In this document: piece after piece, positions 1 through 5,640 of the stretch | Layout of the letters: the number at the start of each line of letters is the position of its first letter | Position numbering within the stretch: position 1 is the first letter of the stretch | NCBI GenBank assembly: GCA_035490315.1 | Contig: DATHET010000224.1 | Coordinates: forward strand, 1 to 6,512 | Length of the DNA stretch: 6,512 bases | Direction of reading: 5' to 3' | Origin: JADJQU01 sp035490315 | GTDB taxonomy: Bacteria > Planctomycetota > UBA1135 > GCA-002686595 | The notes under the pieces: generated by a model | What the model was told of the DNA's origin: nothing | The model's database searches: none | What the model saw: the letters and a program-made list of their open reading frames with translations, nothing else | Program-made: the position numbers and the translations under genes

Positions 1-29
1 CGTGACGACCGCGAGACTTGCCCAGGAAC

Positions 30-980
30 TCACTGGAGTTCCTCGAAGAGCGAGCTCACCGACTCGGCACGGTGGATGTTGAGGATCGCGCGCCCGAAGA
101 GCGCGGCGACGGAGATGATCTCGATCTGCCGCGGCATCCTGGCGCCGCGCGGAATTGTATCCGTGACCAGCACTTTGTCGGCGGGACAGGCGTCCAGGCG
201 CTCCACGGCGGGCCCGCAGAGCACGGCGTGGGTCACGGCGATCACGATTTTCTGCGCGCCCTCGCGGCGCACGATGCGCGCCGCCTCGCAGATCGAGCCG
301 CCGGTGGAAATCATGTCGTCGACGATGATCACGTTGCGACCCTTGACATCGCCGATCACGTGCTCGACCGCGATCTCGGAGCCCGAGATGCGCCGCTTGT
401 CGACGATCGCGAGGTCGGCGTGCAGGGCCTTGGCCCAGGCTCGCGCCATCTTGATGCCGCCGACGTCGGGCGTGACCACCACGGGGTTGGTGACGTCCAG
501 GTTCTTGACGGCGCGCATGAGCACCGGCTTCGCATAGAGGTGGTCGACCGGGATGTCGAAGAAGCCCTGGATCTGCGCCGCGTGCATGTCCATCGAGAGG
601 AGGCGCTCGGCTCCGCAAGCGGTGATCGTGTTGGCGACGACCTTGGCGCTGATCGGCACGCGGCCTTCGTCCTTGCGATCCTTGCGCGCATAGCCGTAGT
701 AGGGCATCACCACCGTGATGCGGCCGGCGGAAGCGCGGCGCAGCGTGTCGAGCAGGAGCAGCAGCTCGACCCAGTTCTCGTTGACGTTGGGGCACAGCGG
801 CTGGATCAGGAACACGTCCGCGCCGCGGATGTCGTCGTAGACCTTGATGTCGATCTCGCCGTCGGGGAAGCGACCGATGTGCGCGTTGGCGAGCGGGATG
901 TCGACCGAGCGCGAGATGGCCTGAGCCAGCTCGGGATGGGCGGTGCCGGAGATCAGCACGATGCGGTCGCCGTTGTACAT
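30..980 (-). CDS. prs: Ribose-phosphate pyrophosphokinase (PRPP synthetase)
   Basis: This enzyme transfers pyrophosphate from ATP to ribose 5-phosphate, giving PRPP for purine, pyrimidine, His, Trp and NAD synthesis in the cytosol. The 316-residue product has the usual length of class I bacterial Prs. Visible motifs are FPDGE (38-42), the MPYYGYARKDRK segment (92-103) at the ATP site, the family signature beginning DMHAAQIQGFF (131-141), the KRR catalytic flexible-loop residues (195-197), and the PRPP-binding loop VDDMISTGG (220-228). The ATG at 980 is chosen because the conserved N-terminus (GDRIVLISGTAHPELA) starts there. The open frame upstream is only the shadow of glmU. Its ATG overlaps the glmU TGA by one base, and an AGGA lies 6 nt upstream, so translation is probably coupled to glmU. 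In many bacteria glmU-prs is followed by rplY/ctc and pth. The 29 bases left after the stop are too few to tell whether that holds here. Confidence 0.97.
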   Translation of the reverse strand: MYNGDRIVLISGTAHPELAQAISRSVDIPLANAHIGRFPDGEIDIKVYDDIRGADVFLIQPLCPNVNENWVELLLLLDTLRRASAGRITVVMPYYGYARKDRKDEGRVPISAKVVANTITACGAERLLSMDMHAAQIQGFFDIPVDHLYAKPVLMRAVKNLDVTNPVVVTPDVGGIKMARAWAKALHADLAIVDKRRISGSEIAVEHVIGDVKGRNVIIVDDMISTGGSICEAARIVRREGAQKIVIAVTHAVLCGPAVERLDACPADKVLVTDTIPRGARMPRQIEIISVAALFGRAILNIHRAESVSSLFEELQ

Positions 981-2275
981 CAGTGGTCCTGAGGCGCTTT
1001 CGGGGGACGATCCAGGGCGCGAGCGGGGACGCCGACCCAGACTTCGCCGGGGCCGACCTTGGTGTGGTGCACGACGACGGCGCCGGCTCCGAGGGTGGCG
1101 CCCGCGCCGACTTCGACCGGGGCGACCAGGATCGTACCGGAACCGATGAAGGCTCCGTCGCCGACCTTGCAGGGCGACTTCAGTTTCCCGTCGTAGTTCG
1201 CGAAGATCGTCCCCGCGCCGACATTGACGCGCTCGCCGAGCGTCGCGTCGCCGAGGTAGGCCAGGTGCTTGGCCTTGGACTTCTTGCCCAGGCGCGAGCG
1301 GTTGACCTCGACGAAATTGCCGACGACAGAGCCCTCGGCGAGCTCCGAGCCGCCGCGCAGCATCGCGAAAGGCCCGATCTCGCAATGGGCGCCGATCTTC
1401 ACGCCGGATTGGATCACGGTGCAGGGATGGATCTTCGTGCCCACGCCGATCTCGACGTCGTGGTCGATGAACGTGGTTCGCGGATCCTCGATGGACACGC
1501 CCGCGAGCAGGTGGCGCTCGAGGATGCGCATCTGGAGCACGCCGCGCGCCTCGGCGAGCTGCGCAAGCGTGTTCACGCCGATCGCTTCCGCTTCGTCCTC
1601 CAGGACCAGCGCGCGGACCTTGCGGCCCGATCCGACCAGTCGCTCGACGACATCGGTCAGGTAGTACTCCTTCTGAGCGTTCGCGTTCGAAAGGGTCGGC
1701 AGGATGCGCGCGAGCTCCGCGCCGGGGAAGCAGTACACGCCGAGGTTGACCTCCCGCAGGGCCTTGATCTGTGGGCTCGCGTCCTTCTCCTCGACGATGC
1801 GCGCGACCTCGCCCGTCGCATTGCGAACGATGCGACCGAAGCCGCGCGGGTTGGCGGGCTCGCAGGTGAGGATCGCCGCGCCGCCGCCCGAGGCAGCTTG
1901 CGCTTCGCACAGCCGCTCCAGACTGGCCTTGGCGAGCAGCGGCATGTCGCCGTAGAGCACGACCACGCGACCCGGATCGGCGCCGAGCTTCGGCGCGCAG
2001 ACCTGCAGGGCGTGGCCGGTCCCCTGCTGCGGCTCCTGGAGCACCGCTTCAATCTTCGCCCGAGCAGGGTGCGCGGTGATCGCGGCCCGCACTTCTTCCG
2101 CCTGGTGGCCGACGACCACGATCACGCGCTCGGGCCCGAGCTCGATCGCCTGATCGATCACCCAGGCGAGCATCGGTCGCCCGCACAGGGGTGCGAGCAC
2201 CTTGGCCGCCGGGCTTTTCATCCGCGTGCCCTGGCCTGCAGCCAGGATCACGACGGTATCAGGCCTGGAATTCAT
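980..2275 (-). CDS. glmU: Bifunctional GlmU: GlcN-1-P acetyltransferase / GlcNAc-1-P uridylyltransferase
   Basis: GlmU makes UDP-GlcNAc, the precursor of peptidoglycan and LPS, by acetylating GlcN-1-P and then transferring UMP from UTP. The N-terminal pyrophosphorylase domain (about 1-232) carries LAAGQGTRMKS (11-21) with Arg18, Lys25, QQGTGHA (83-89), the metal ligand Asp110 in YGDMPLL, NLGVY (177-181) and Asn235 in GVN. The C-terminal left-handed beta-helix (about 255-415) shows hexapeptide repeats, NFVEVNRSRLG, catalytic His337 in KHLAYLGD, NVGAG (351-355), ANYDGK (359-364) and SGTILVAP (379-386). At 431 residues it is about 25 shorter than E. coli GlmU, and the lost part is the extreme C-terminus. 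That end instead reads VWVGVPARALDRP, as in generic hexapeptide acyltransferases. The expected sugar-binding Lys (E. coli Lys351 by my alignment) is Asn325. The ATG at 2275 gives the canonical N-terminus. No Shine-Dalgarno sequence is visible. Stop and prs start overlap. Confidence 0.96.
   Translation of the reverse strand: MNSRPDTVVILAAGQGTRMKSPAAKVLAPLCGRPMLAWVIDQAIELGPERVIVVVGHQAEEVRAAITAHPARAKIEAVLQEPQQGTGHALQVCAPKLGADPGRVVVLYGDMPLLAKASLERLCEAQAASGGGAAILTCEPANPRGFGRIVRNATGEVARIVEEKDASPQIKALREVNLGVYCFPGAELARILPTLSNANAQKEYYLTDVVERLVGSGRKVRALVLEDEAEAIGVNTLAQLAEARGVLQMRILERHLLAGVSIEDPRTTFIDHDVEIGVGTKIHPCTVIQSGVKIGAHCEIGPFAMLRGGSELAEGSVVGNFVEVNRSRLGKKSKAKHLAYLGDATLGERVNVGAGTIFANYDGKLKSPCKVGDGAFIGSGTILVAPVEVGAGATLGAGAVVVHHTKVGPGEVWVGVPARALDRPPKAPQDH
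987..990 (-). promoter_or_regulatory. Ribosome binding site of prs, inside the glmU 3' end
   Basis: On the minus strand AGGA stands 6 nt before the prs ATG and lies within the last codons of glmU. It supports the ATG at 980 over any start further upstream. With the TGATG overlap it suggests that ribosomes finishing glmU can restart on prs. It is one of the few recognisable Shine-Dalgarno sequences in this window. Confidence 0.6.
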
Positions 2276-2290
2276 GGGCGGCGTGGAAAT

Positions 2291-2328
2291 CGCGGGGCAT
2301 ACCCCGCGCGAGCGCGCCACGGGGCGCG
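2291..2328 (-). promoter_or_regulatory. Two tandem GC hairpins in the glmU leader
   Basis: Two perfect short inverted repeats lie just before the glmU ATG. One has a 6-bp stem (CGCGCC/GGCGCG, 2313-2318 with 2323-2328) and a 4-nt loop. The other has a 7-bp stem (CGCGGGG/CCCCGCG, 2291-2297 with 2302-2308) and a 4-nt loop. Only 4 nt separate them. The proximal one ends 15 nt before the start codon. No T-run follows on either strand, so neither looks like an intrinsic terminator. If transcribed from the promoter at 2363-2392, both would be in the mRNA leader and could affect translation or stability of glmU. A regulatory role is inferred only from position. Confidence 0.4.
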
Positions 2329-2382
2329 GGGCGATGCGGTTTCGGCGAAGTCGGGGGCGAAGAGAATACGGGATGCCCCGCG
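2291..2382. repeat. 10-bp inverted repeat spanning the glmU promoter and leader
   Basis: CGCGGGGCAT at 2291-2300 is the exact reverse complement of ATGCCCCGCG at 2373-2382, with 72 bp between. The left arm is also one half of the proximal leader hairpin, so in a read-through transcript from upstream the two pairings would exclude each other. The right arm lies wholly in the spacer of the proposed glmU promoter. A DNA operator with two half-sites is therefore another reading. In such GC-rich DNA a chance origin remains possible. Confidence 0.35.
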
Positions 2383-2392
2383 CGGCCGTCAA
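2363..2392 (-). promoter_or_regulatory. Putative sigma70-type promoter for glmU-prs
   Basis: On the minus strand TTGACG (2392-2387, five of six consensus bases) is followed after 18 bp by TATTCT (2368-2363, four of six). Transcription would start near 2356, giving a leader of about 80 nt before the glmU ATG. The -35 box overlaps the stop codon of the upstream small membrane gene. glmU-prs could thus be transcribed separately from the acyl-CoA dehydrogenase gene. This is the best promoter match seen in the window, but it is a motif match only. Confidence 0.5.
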
Positions 2393-2559
2393 CGCGAGCG
2401 CGAGCGCTTCAGGAGCGTGCCGATGATCAGGATCGCTGGCAAAGCGATGATCATCCCCAGGAGCAGCACCTTGGCCCCGCTGAACCCGGCCAGGGGCAGA
2501 TGGACCTCGTGCATCGCGTTCCAAGGCATCGAGGCATCGTGCCCGATCGGAGCGGGCAT
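2389..2559 (-). CDS. Small single-pass membrane protein (56 aa), unknown function
   Basis: I do not recognise a family. The ATG at 2559 is the first start in this frame after the acyl-CoA dehydrogenase stop, 48 bp downstream of it, and the frame ends with TGA at 2391-2389. The polar N-terminus (MPAPIGHDASMPWNAMHEVH) is followed by one strong hydrophobic stretch (about 31-50, VLLLGMIIALPAILIIGTLL) and a basic tail KRSRSR. That pattern fits one transmembrane helix with the C-terminus in the cytoplasm by the positive-inside rule. About 49 of 56 codons end in G or C, like the neighbouring real genes. No good Shine-Dalgarno precedes it, so Met11 or Met16 could be the true start. The membrane segment and codon pattern favour a real gene. 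The short length and lack of homologues I can name keep confidence moderate. Confidence 0.55.
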   Translation of the reverse strand: MPAPIGHDASMPWNAMHEVHLPLAGFSGAKVLLLGMIIALPAILIIGTLLKRSRSR

Positions 2560-2607
2560 TGCGAGGCAAGTCCGCGCGCCGCGGGTCGCGACCTGTCGCG
2601 CCGGGAC

Positions 2608-3759
2608 TCAGGCGCCGCGCTGGATCACGTCCCGCGCGATCACGATGCGCTGGATTTCGCTGGTGCCTTCGTAGATGCGCGTCACGCGGGCGTCGCGGTA
2701 GAGCTTCTCGATCACGAACTCCGCCGAGTAGCCCATGCCGCCGTGGATCTGGACCGCGCGGTCGACGATTCGGCCGAGGGCCTCGCTGCAGAACAGCTTG
2801 ACCATCGCCGATTCGCGGCCGAAGGGTTGGCCGTGGTCGCACTGGAACGCGGTGCGGTAGACCATGCTTTCCATCGCGAAGAGCTCGGTCGCGTTGTCGG
2901 CGAGCATCCACTGGATCGCCTGCTGGCGCGCGAGGGGCTTGCCGAAGACCTCGCGCTGGTTGGCGTAGGAAACCGAGAGCATGTGGGCCTCGCGCGCGCA
3001 GCCGAGGCAATTGGCGCCGAGGGCCAGCCTGCCGCGCTCGAGCGTCGCCATCGCGATGCGGAAGCCGTCGCCGATCTCGCCCAGGCGGAATTCATCGCCG
3101 AGGCGCACCTCGTTGAACGAAAGGGTCACGGTCGACGAGCCGCGCTGGCCCATTTTCTCTTCGCGCTTGCCGATCTGGAAACCCTTCGAGTCGCTGGGCA
3201 CGAGGAAGGCGGTGATGCCTCCATGGGAGCGCTTCTCGCGGTCGGTGACGGCGTAGACCGTGACCAGGTCGGCCATGTCGCCGTTGGTGATCCAGACTTT
3301 TTCGCCGTTGAGCACCCAGCCGTCGCCGTCGCGCACGGCGGTAGTCTGCATCGCGCCGGGATCGGAGCCGGCGTTGGCTTCGGACAGGGCGTAGGCGCCG
3401 AGGGCGCGGCCCTGAGCGAAATCGGGCAGCCAGCGCGACTTCTGCGCTTCGGTGCCGCCGATCAGGACGCTCATCGCTCCGATCGAGGCGTGGGCGCCGT
3501 AGGTCACGGCGACCGAGAAGTCGCCGCGCGTCAGCTCCTCCATGACCAGGCAAAGACCGAGCTCGCCGAGACCCGCGCCGCCGTACTCCTCCGGAATCGC
3601 GACTCCGAGCAAGCCGGTGTCGGCCAGCTCCTCCATCAAGGCGCGCGGCACGCGGTGCTCGCGCTCGATCTGCGCCGAGATCGGGCGGATCGACCGGTCG
3701 GTGAAATCACGCGCGAGGTCGCGGACCATGCGCAACTCCTCGCTCAGGCTGAAGTCCAT
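2608..3759 (-). CDS. Acyl-CoA dehydrogenase, FAD-dependent (short-chain/butyryl-type family)
   Basis: This flavoenzyme oxidises an acyl-CoA thioester to the trans-2-enoyl-CoA and passes electrons to electron-transfer flavoprotein, the first step of beta-oxidation or of branched-chain amino-acid breakdown. At 383 residues it has the standard full length. The N-terminal helical domain begins at MDFSLSEELRMVRDLARDF. The middle beta domain holds the signature AYALSEANAGSDP (122-134) and WITNG (156-160). The C-terminal helical domain holds REVFGKPLARQQAIQ (269-283), QIHGGMGY (337-344) and IYEGTSEIQ (362-370), where Glu364 matches the catalytic base position of short- and medium-chain enzymes. Exact substrate chain length cannot be read from sequence. 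The ATG at 3759 gives the canonical start. Only CTCTC precedes it, with no Shine-Dalgarno. It heads the minus-strand set, but no other beta-oxidation gene is adjacent. Confidence 0.95.
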   Translation of the reverse strand: MDFSLSEELRMVRDLARDFTDRSIRPISAQIEREHRVPRALMEELADTGLLGVAIPEEYGGAGLGELGLCLVMEELTRGDFSVAVTYGAHASIGAMSVLIGGTEAQKSRWLPDFAQGRALGAYALSEANAGSDPGAMQTTAVRDGDGWVLNGEKVWITNGDMADLVTVYAVTDREKRSHGGITAFLVPSDSKGFQIGKREEKMGQRGSSTVTLSFNEVRLGDEFRLGEIGDGFRIAMATLERGRLALGANCLGCAREAHMLSVSYANQREVFGKPLARQQAIQWMLADNATELFAMESMVYRTAFQCDHGQPFGRESAMVKLFCSEALGRIVDRAVQIHGGMGYSAEFVIEKLYRDARVTRIYEGTSEIQRIVIARDVIQRGA

Positions 3760-4016
3760 GAGAGGACTTGAGCACAGTTCCGGGTTCCGATACAGGCTGC
3801 TCGTCGGACTCCAGCGGGCCAGGCCGAGCCTCCGGCGGGCCTGGAAACCCGTTGCAGGAGGGCGCCACCGTGATCCGACCCCAAGGATTTCCTACAGAGT
3901 CTTTCCGAACCGTGGGCCAGGGCTCAGGGTTATGGAGCCAGTTCCCTCTGTACCTCGTGGCCAGCCGGTTCAGCCGTTATCCTCCGATCGTCTTCGAACT
4001 CAAGGGTCAGAACCCA
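3760..4016. promoter_or_regulatory. Divergent intergenic region
   Basis: These 257 bp separate the divergent acyl-CoA dehydrogenase and exported-protein genes and must hold both promoters. No strong sigma70 pair is seen for the plus strand. On the minus strand TTGAGT (4003-3998) with GATAAC (3981-3976), 16 bp apart, is a weak candidate that would give a leader of over 200 nt. AAGGG at 4002-4006 is a plausible ribosome site, 10 nt before the ATG at 4017. The plus frame of the exported protein stays open back to an ATG at 3768. That extension would bury the signal sequence, so I treat the region as non-coding. No known riboswitch or tRNA pattern was recognised. Confidence 0.5.
3819..3844. repeat. 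Inverted repeat in the divergent intergenic region
   Basis: CCAGGCC (3819-3825) and GGCCTGG (3838-3844) form a perfect 7-bp inverted repeat around a 12-nt centre. CGGG before it and CCCG after it (past three A) could extend the stem with a bulge. It lies 60-85 bp upstream of the acyl-CoA dehydrogenase ATG, so it could be an operator or a leader hairpin for that gene. No T-run follows, so it is not a typical terminator. Confidence 0.3.
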
Positions 4017-4838
4017 ATGCGTCCCATCCATCTGCTGCTCGGTCTCGTGCTCGTCCTCGCCTGCGCCGCCTCGGCCTACGTCGCCACGCGCATGGCCATG
4101 ACGCCGGAGCCGGCGCACACCGATGTCCAGGCCACACAGACTTCGGCGAGCCCGGTCGTGGAGGCCTCGAACCTCGAGCTGCGCAAGACGCAGGACCGGC
4201 TCGCGATGCTGGCCGCGGACTTCGATCGTCTCTCGAGCGAGCTGGAGACCCTGCGCACCGCGGCCAACCGCGCGCCGGTGGCGACCAACTCCGTGCAGCC
4301 GCCGCAAGCCGAGCAGCTCGGGACCGTGGCCGTGACCGACATCCAGCGCCAGGCCGTGCTCGCCGTGCTCGCCGAGGATCGCGCTCGCCAGGCCGCGGAA
4401 GCAGAAGCCGCGCGCGTCAAGGCCGAGCAGGAAGTCGCCCAGCGGCGCGCCGCGCGGATCGCCAAGGACCTGAATCTCTCCCCCGGCGATGAAACACGGC
4501 TCGCCGACCTGATGGTCGAGAGCGGCAAGAAGCGCCAGGAAATGTTCGACTCGATGCGCAACGGCAACTTCGACCGGGACACGATGCGCACCCAGTTCGA
4601 GTCGATGAAGACGGCGTACAACGGCCAGCTGACCCAGGCCTTCGGCGCCTCGATCGCCGAGCAGATCATGCAGGCGGAAGGCGATCGCATGTTCGCCGGC
4701 GGACCCGGCGGCGGTCCCGGTGGTGCATTCGGCGGCGGCGGTGGCAACGGCGGCCAGACCCGCGGAGCTCGCCGGCAGAACGGCCAAGGCGGCATCGGTG
4801 GAACTGGCGCCCCGGGCGGCGGCCAGCAGCAGAACTGA
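4017..4838 (+). CDS. Exported coiled-coil protein with Gly-rich C-terminal tail, unknown function
   Basis: No family is recognised with confidence. The 273-residue product starts with MRPIHLLLGLVLVLACAASA, a signal sequence. Cys16 after VLA could be a lipoprotein site, or the segment could be cut by signal peptidase I or stay as a membrane anchor. Residues about 49-85 are a likely coiled coil (ELRKTQDRLAMLAADFDRLS). Residues 104-150 form an Ala/Glu/Arg-rich helix. Residues 152-225 (LNLSPGDETRLADLM onward) are helical and loosely recall the LTxxQ region of Spy/CpxP-like periplasmic proteins, a weak resemblance only. Residues 227-273 are low-complexity Gly/Gln/Asn. The start at 4017 is chosen because the signal sequence begins there and AAGGG precedes it by 10 nt. 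An in-frame ATG at 3768 would place 83 residues ahead of the signal. The stop TGA abuts the psd ATG, so the two genes are probably one operon. Confidence 0.8.
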   Translation: MRPIHLLLGLVLVLACAASAYVATRMAMTPEPAHTDVQATQTSASPVVEASNLELRKTQDRLAMLAADFDRLSSELETLRTAANRAPVATNSVQPPQAEQLGTVAVTDIQRQAVLAVLAEDRARQAAEAEAARVKAEQEVAQRRAARIAKDLNLSPGDETRLADLMVESGKKRQEMFDSMRNGNFDRDTMRTQFESMKTAYNGQLTQAFGASIAEQIMQAEGDRMFAGGPGGGPGGAFGGGGGNGGQTRGARRQNGQGGIGGTGAPGGGQQQN

Positions 4839-5633
4839 ATGGCGACGCCCCTCGCGCGGACATCCTCCCGTCTGTTCGGGTGGCTCGCTGATCTGAGACT
4901 GCCGACCTTTCTGCGAGCGCCGGTCTATCGCGCCTACGCGCGCCTGACCGGCGCCGATCTTTCGGAGCTCAGGCTCGCTCTCGCCGATCATCCCTCGCTC
5001 GGCGCCTTCTTCATCCGCCGGCTCAAGGACGGCGCGCGGGTCTTCCCGAGCGACCCGCTGGTCCTGCCCTCGCCTGTCGACGGTCGCGTCCAGTCCCTCT
5101 GCCCGATCGAGAGCGGCTGTGTGCTGCAGGCCAAGGGCCGGTCATACGCCGTCGAGGAGCTGCTCGGCGACGCGCGCCTGGCGGCCGAGGTCCAGGGCGG
5201 CCACGCCTGGACGATCTACCTTTCCCCGCGCGACTACCACCGCATCCACGCGCCGCTCGATTGCACTTTGAGCGAGCTTACCTGGATCAGCGGCTCGCTC
5301 TATTCAGTCGCGCCCAAGGTCCTCGCCAGGCGCCCGAAAGTCCTCTCGATCAACGAGCGCGCCGTGCTGCGCCTGCAGACGGACCGCGGCCCGTTTTTCC
5401 TGGTCGCCGTCGGCGCGCTCAACGTCGGCCGCATCCGCGTGGTCGGCGTCGAGCCCCAAGCTCCCGCGCCGAAGCCGCCGCTGCATTTTTCGCGCGGCGC
5501 CGAGCTGGCGCGCTTCGAGATGGGCTCGACGGTCGTCCTGCTTTCTGGTCCCGGCGGTTACGCGCCCCTGCCAAGCCTCGGAGTCGGCGACGCGCTGAAA
5601 ATGGGCGAACCGATCGGCCGCCTCGGGGCCTGA
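4839..5633 (+). CDS. psd: Phosphatidylserine decarboxylase (proenzyme, pyruvoyl-dependent)
   Basis: The enzyme converts phosphatidylserine to phosphatidylethanolamine and CO2 at the inner membrane, the last step of PE synthesis. At 264 residues it is close to the E. coli-type enzyme (about 320 with a longer N-terminus and C-terminus). All catalytic elements are visible: Asp81 in SPVDGRV, the pair His134 and His137 in YLSPRDYHRIHAP (127-139), and EMGST (227-231). Self-cleavage should occur between Gly229 and Ser230, giving a beta chain of 229 residues and an alpha chain of 35 with an N-terminal pyruvoyl group. SLGAFFIRRLKDGARVF (53-69) matches the family's FNEFFxRxLKxxxRP region. Met replaces the usual Leu in the LGST motif, a mild change. 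The ATG directly follows the TGA of the exported-protein gene without a Shine-Dalgarno sequence, suggesting translational coupling. No pssA is seen in the window. Confidence 0.95.
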   Translation: MATPLARTSSRLFGWLADLRLPTFLRAPVYRAYARLTGADLSELRLALADHPSLGAFFIRRLKDGARVFPSDPLVLPSPVDGRVQSLCPIESGCVLQAKGRSYAVEELLGDARLAAEVQGGHAWTIYLSPRDYHRIHAPLDCTLSELTWISGSLYSVAPKVLARRPKVLSINERAVLRLQTDRGPFFLVAVGALNVGRIRVVGVEPQAPAPKPPLHFSRGAELARFEMGSTVVLLSGPGGYAPLPSLGVGDALKMGEPIGRLGA

Positions 5634-5640
5634 CTCGTCG

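Noticed and set aside
1..29. Start of a gene downstream of prs, such as rplY
   Set aside because: Only 29 bases are available, with no recognisable start, ribosome site or RNA element.
981..1910. Possible N-terminal extension of the prs frame upstream of 980
   Set aside because: The sequence is Arg-rich and overlaps conserved glmU coding. The Prs family N-terminus begins exactly at the ATG at 980, with a Shine-Dalgarno sequence.
2291..2308. The 7-bp GC hairpin as an intrinsic terminator
   Set aside because: No T-run follows on either strand, and the hairpin lies just before the glmU start codon, where a terminator would block the gene.
983..2674. A 563-codon open frame on the plus strand across glmU, and similar long frames antisense to prs, the acyl-CoA dehydrogenase and psd
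   Set aside because: They mirror real genes in opposite frames. GC-rich third positions remove stop codons there. Their translations are Arg/Asp/Ala-rich with no recognisable domain.
3781..3900. A tRNA-like or riboswitch-like patch (GGTTCCGA, then a GC stem and GCGCCACCG)
   Set aside because: No cloverleaf, acceptor stem or conserved riboswitch core could be built from it.
3768..4016. In-frame upstream extension of the exported protein from an ATG at 3768
   Set aside because: It would place 83 low-complexity residues before a clear signal sequence, and there is a ribosome site before 4017.
4690..4830. GGC-rich run as a DNA repeat array
   Set aside because: It is the coding sequence for the Gly-rich tail, with irregular units and no stable period.
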